NCBI GenBank assembly: GCA_003152795.1
Contig: PMBA01000375.1
Location: forward strand, 1,685-7,197
Direction: 5' to 3'
Length of the DNA: 5,513 bases
Source: Acidobacteriaceae bacterium
Lineage (GTDB): Bacteria; Acidobacteriota; Terriglobia; Terriglobales; Acidobacteriaceae
Below, piece by piece: positions 4,456-5,513 of this stretch. Numbering within the stretch: position 1 is the first letter of the stretch; the number at the start of each line of letters is the position of its first letter. The notes beneath the pieces were generated by a model that had not been told where the DNA came from, did not search any database, and worked only from the letters and a program-made list of their open reading frames with translations. The position numbers and the translations under genes are program-made.

Positions 4456-5241
4456 CTATTGTTTCTTCGAGACGGACTTGGTAATTGTTCCTTGCAGTTT
4501 GTCGTCAGTGACCACCTTCAGGGTCTTGCCATCGGATGAAACTGTCGATTTGTAAATGACGGTCACTTTGCCATCGCGCTTGTAGGTTTCTTCCAGCGTA
4601 TTCTTGCCAAGCATCTTCACCGAAACGCTGGTGAGTCCCGGATCGCCCTTGACGGGAGCGTCGGTTCCATCCAGCTTAGCGGTGTAGGATCCGCCCGTCG
4701 CATTGGTCATGGCCAGCTCGTTGCCATTTACCTTGAAGGTGTAAGTGAGGGACTCGGCCGACACGTCCGCCTTTTCCGTGCGCCAAGAGCCGGAGATCAG
4801 GTTTGCGCCTGCCGGCGCCTTGGCAACGCGCTTGTCTGTTTCTGTGCCGGTTTGTGGTCCGCCGCTGAGATTGCCGGTGTAGGTCCAATTGACCGTCAGC
4901 GTGTTTCCGTCAGAGGAGACCGACTGTTTCTGGGTAAAGACCACTTTGCCATCTTTCTTGAAGGTATTCTCGATGTTGTGGTCGTCGATAACCTTTACAT
5001 TCAGAGCGTCGCTGTAGGGGTCTGTCACTTTCTGGTCTGTGCCATCGGCTTTGACATGGATCGGCGGTACACAGGTCTTGCAGTCGTACATCCCGTTCTG
5101 CAGCAAATATACATTGGGCTTCGTGGGCCACTGAGCGCTGCTGGGATCGTTTTTCCACGTGCCGTCAAAAGGACTCTGCGCCACCGCCGCGACCGACACC
5201 AGTAACAAGGCCAACAGTCCAGCCAAGAACAGATTCTTCAT
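4456..5241 (-). CDS. Secreted protein with two lipocalin-like repeats
   Basis: A 261-residue protein. Residues 1-21 are a clear Sec signal peptide: K2, then a Leu/Ala core, ending AVA before Q22, a good signal peptidase I site. The mature part consists of two related repeats. In the first (about 25-138), FDGTWK is followed by KADGTDQKVT, ENTFKKDGKVV and SVSSDGNTLTV. In the second (about 149-258), ISGSW is followed by KLDGTDAPVK, EETYKRDGKVT and TVSSDGKTLKV. Each looks like an all-beta lipocalin-type barrel half or domain; this fold is inferred. Only the first repeat carries YDCKTC (C54, C57), a possible disulfide or metal site. It resembles unnamed exported proteins I associate with Acidobacteria; the ligand is unknown. 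The ATG start at 5241 is supported by GGAGGA seven nt or so upstream and by the signal peptide. Confidence 0.88.
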   Translation of the reverse strand: MKNLFLAGLLALLLVSVAAVAQSPFDGTWKNDPSSAQWPTKPNVYLLQNGMYDCKTCVPPIHVKADGTDQKVTDPYSDALNVKVIDDHNIENTFKKDGKVVFTQKQSVSSDGNTLTVNWTYTGNLSGGPQTGTETDKRVAKAPAGANLISGSWRTEKADVSAESLTYTFKVNGNELAMTNATGGSYTAKLDGTDAPVKGDPGLTSVSVKMLGKNTLEETYKRDGKVTVIYKSTVSSDGKTLKVVTDDKLQGTITKSVSKKQ

Positions 5242-5247
5242 AAATGA

Positions 5248-5253
5248 TCCTCC
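5248..5253 (-). promoter_or_regulatory. Ribosome binding site of the secreted-protein gene
   Basis: GGAGGA on the minus strand, with about six to seven bases to the ATG at 5241. This is a near-ideal Shine-Dalgarno match and fixes the start. Confidence 0.85.
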
Positions 5254-5323
5254 ATGAATTTGGTTGCACTTAGGGGACTACGTGACCGCAACGATGCGGA
5301 TCGTGAACTTGCCGGGCAAACTC

Positions 5324-5344
5324 AACTGGGAACCGGAAACTCGC
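5324..5344. repeat. Degenerate 7-nt repeat trace
   Basis: AACTGGG, AACCGGA and AACTCGC follow each other in 7-nt phase; on the minus strand each unit contains GTT. Only the trinucleotide and some C/G positions are shared, so this may be chance or a decayed array of the family at 3717-3765. Confidence 0.25.
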
Positions 5345-5441
5345 CTCAGGGGGTGCGGGTCGCAACTGGCGAGACTACTCTTCGGAGAGGCCGAACGCGT
5401 TGATATAAACACAAATGAACGCGCGCAGTCGGTGAAATTGG

Positions 5442-5457
5442 TCACATCTTGATGTGA
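5442..5457. promoter_or_regulatory. Operator-like dyad
   Basis: TCACATC (5442-5448) and GATGTGA (5451-5457) are perfect inverted 7-bp arms separated by TT. The half-sites are in the opposite order to a CRP site (TGTGA-N6-TCACA), so it is not a classical CRP box. It lies 200 bp upstream of the secreted-protein start. It may be a regulator-binding site for that gene or for a gene beyond the right edge. Confidence 0.4.
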
Positions 5458-5513
5458 GGTCGTGAGTTACGGGGCAAAGCCCGTCGTTGTTGTTTGCAAA
5501 ATCGCCATAGCAC

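Larger units (their letters stand above)
5242..5513. other. Upstream region of the secreted-protein gene
   Basis: No credible gene. It contains the ribosome binding site, a weak heptamer trace (5324-5344), the inverted repeat CTCGCC (5340-5345) / GGCGAG (5368-5373), a dyad at 5442-5457, and the hairpin ACGGGGC-AAA-GCCCGT (5469-5484, one bulge). The minus-strand TTTATATC near 5402-5409 could be a -10 box, but no matching -35 lies at proper spacing. Confidence 0.5.

Noticed and set aside
5254..5403. A 49-codon plus-strand ATG ORF divergent from the secreted-protein gene
   Set aside because: It has no Shine-Dalgarno site and overlaps the leader of the opposite gene. The translation has low-information Arg/Gly/Thr composition.
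5400..5440. A minus-strand promoter using TATATC as -10
   Set aside because: The best -35 candidates are at 19-22 bp spacing with three to four matches; too weak to annotate.

Overview
The window looks like a chromosomal stretch from a GC-rich member of the Acidobacteria (Acidobacteriales/Koribacter-like). This is an inference, not a database result. It rests on a secreted beta-propeller-type protein and a small secreted two-repeat protein of kinds I associate with that phylum, an unusual CHAD + HD fusion, and many short intergenic repeats (7-nt tandem arrays and REP-like palindromes). No rRNA, tRNA, CRISPR array, transposase or phage gene was seen.

Layout, left to right. (1) 1-945, plus strand: the 3' part of a gene for a probably exported, cysteine-containing beta-propeller-like protein; its start lies outside the window. 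(2) 946-1427: intergenic. It holds an AT-rich promoter-like island, about 235 nt with several complementary arms, and a very good intrinsic terminator (1327-1360, plus strand). Together these suggest an unannotated non-coding RNA. A large palindrome follows. (3) 1428-1979, minus strand: a predicted PD-(D/E)XK nuclease-fold protein related to MmcB-like DNA-repair proteins. (4) 2038-3648, minus strand: a CHAD domain (polyphosphate-associated) fused to the HD domain typical of the C-terminal half of Ppx/GppA phosphatases. It starts at TTG behind a clear Shine-Dalgarno site. Genes 3 and 4 are 58 nt apart on the same strand and may be cotranscribed. (5) 3661-4455: about 800 bp without a credible gene, packed with heptamer arrays, inverted repeats, nested hairpins and REP-like units. 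(6) 4456-5241, minus strand: a signal-peptide protein with two lipocalin-like repeats and a CxxC motif. (7) 5242-5513: its upstream region, with a perfect 7-bp dyad.

The genes do not form an obvious pathway. The CHAD-HD protein suggests polyphosphate-linked phosphohydrolase or signalling chemistry in the cytoplasm. The nuclease-like protein suggests DNA processing, and the flanking proteins are envelope or periplasmic. The most interesting signals are the orphan promoter/terminator RNA candidate, the CHAD-HD architecture without a Ppx catalytic core, and a family of 7-nt tandem repeats (GTT + 4 nt). Those repeats occur at three or four places, one of them forming the 3' end of the CHAD-HD coding sequence.
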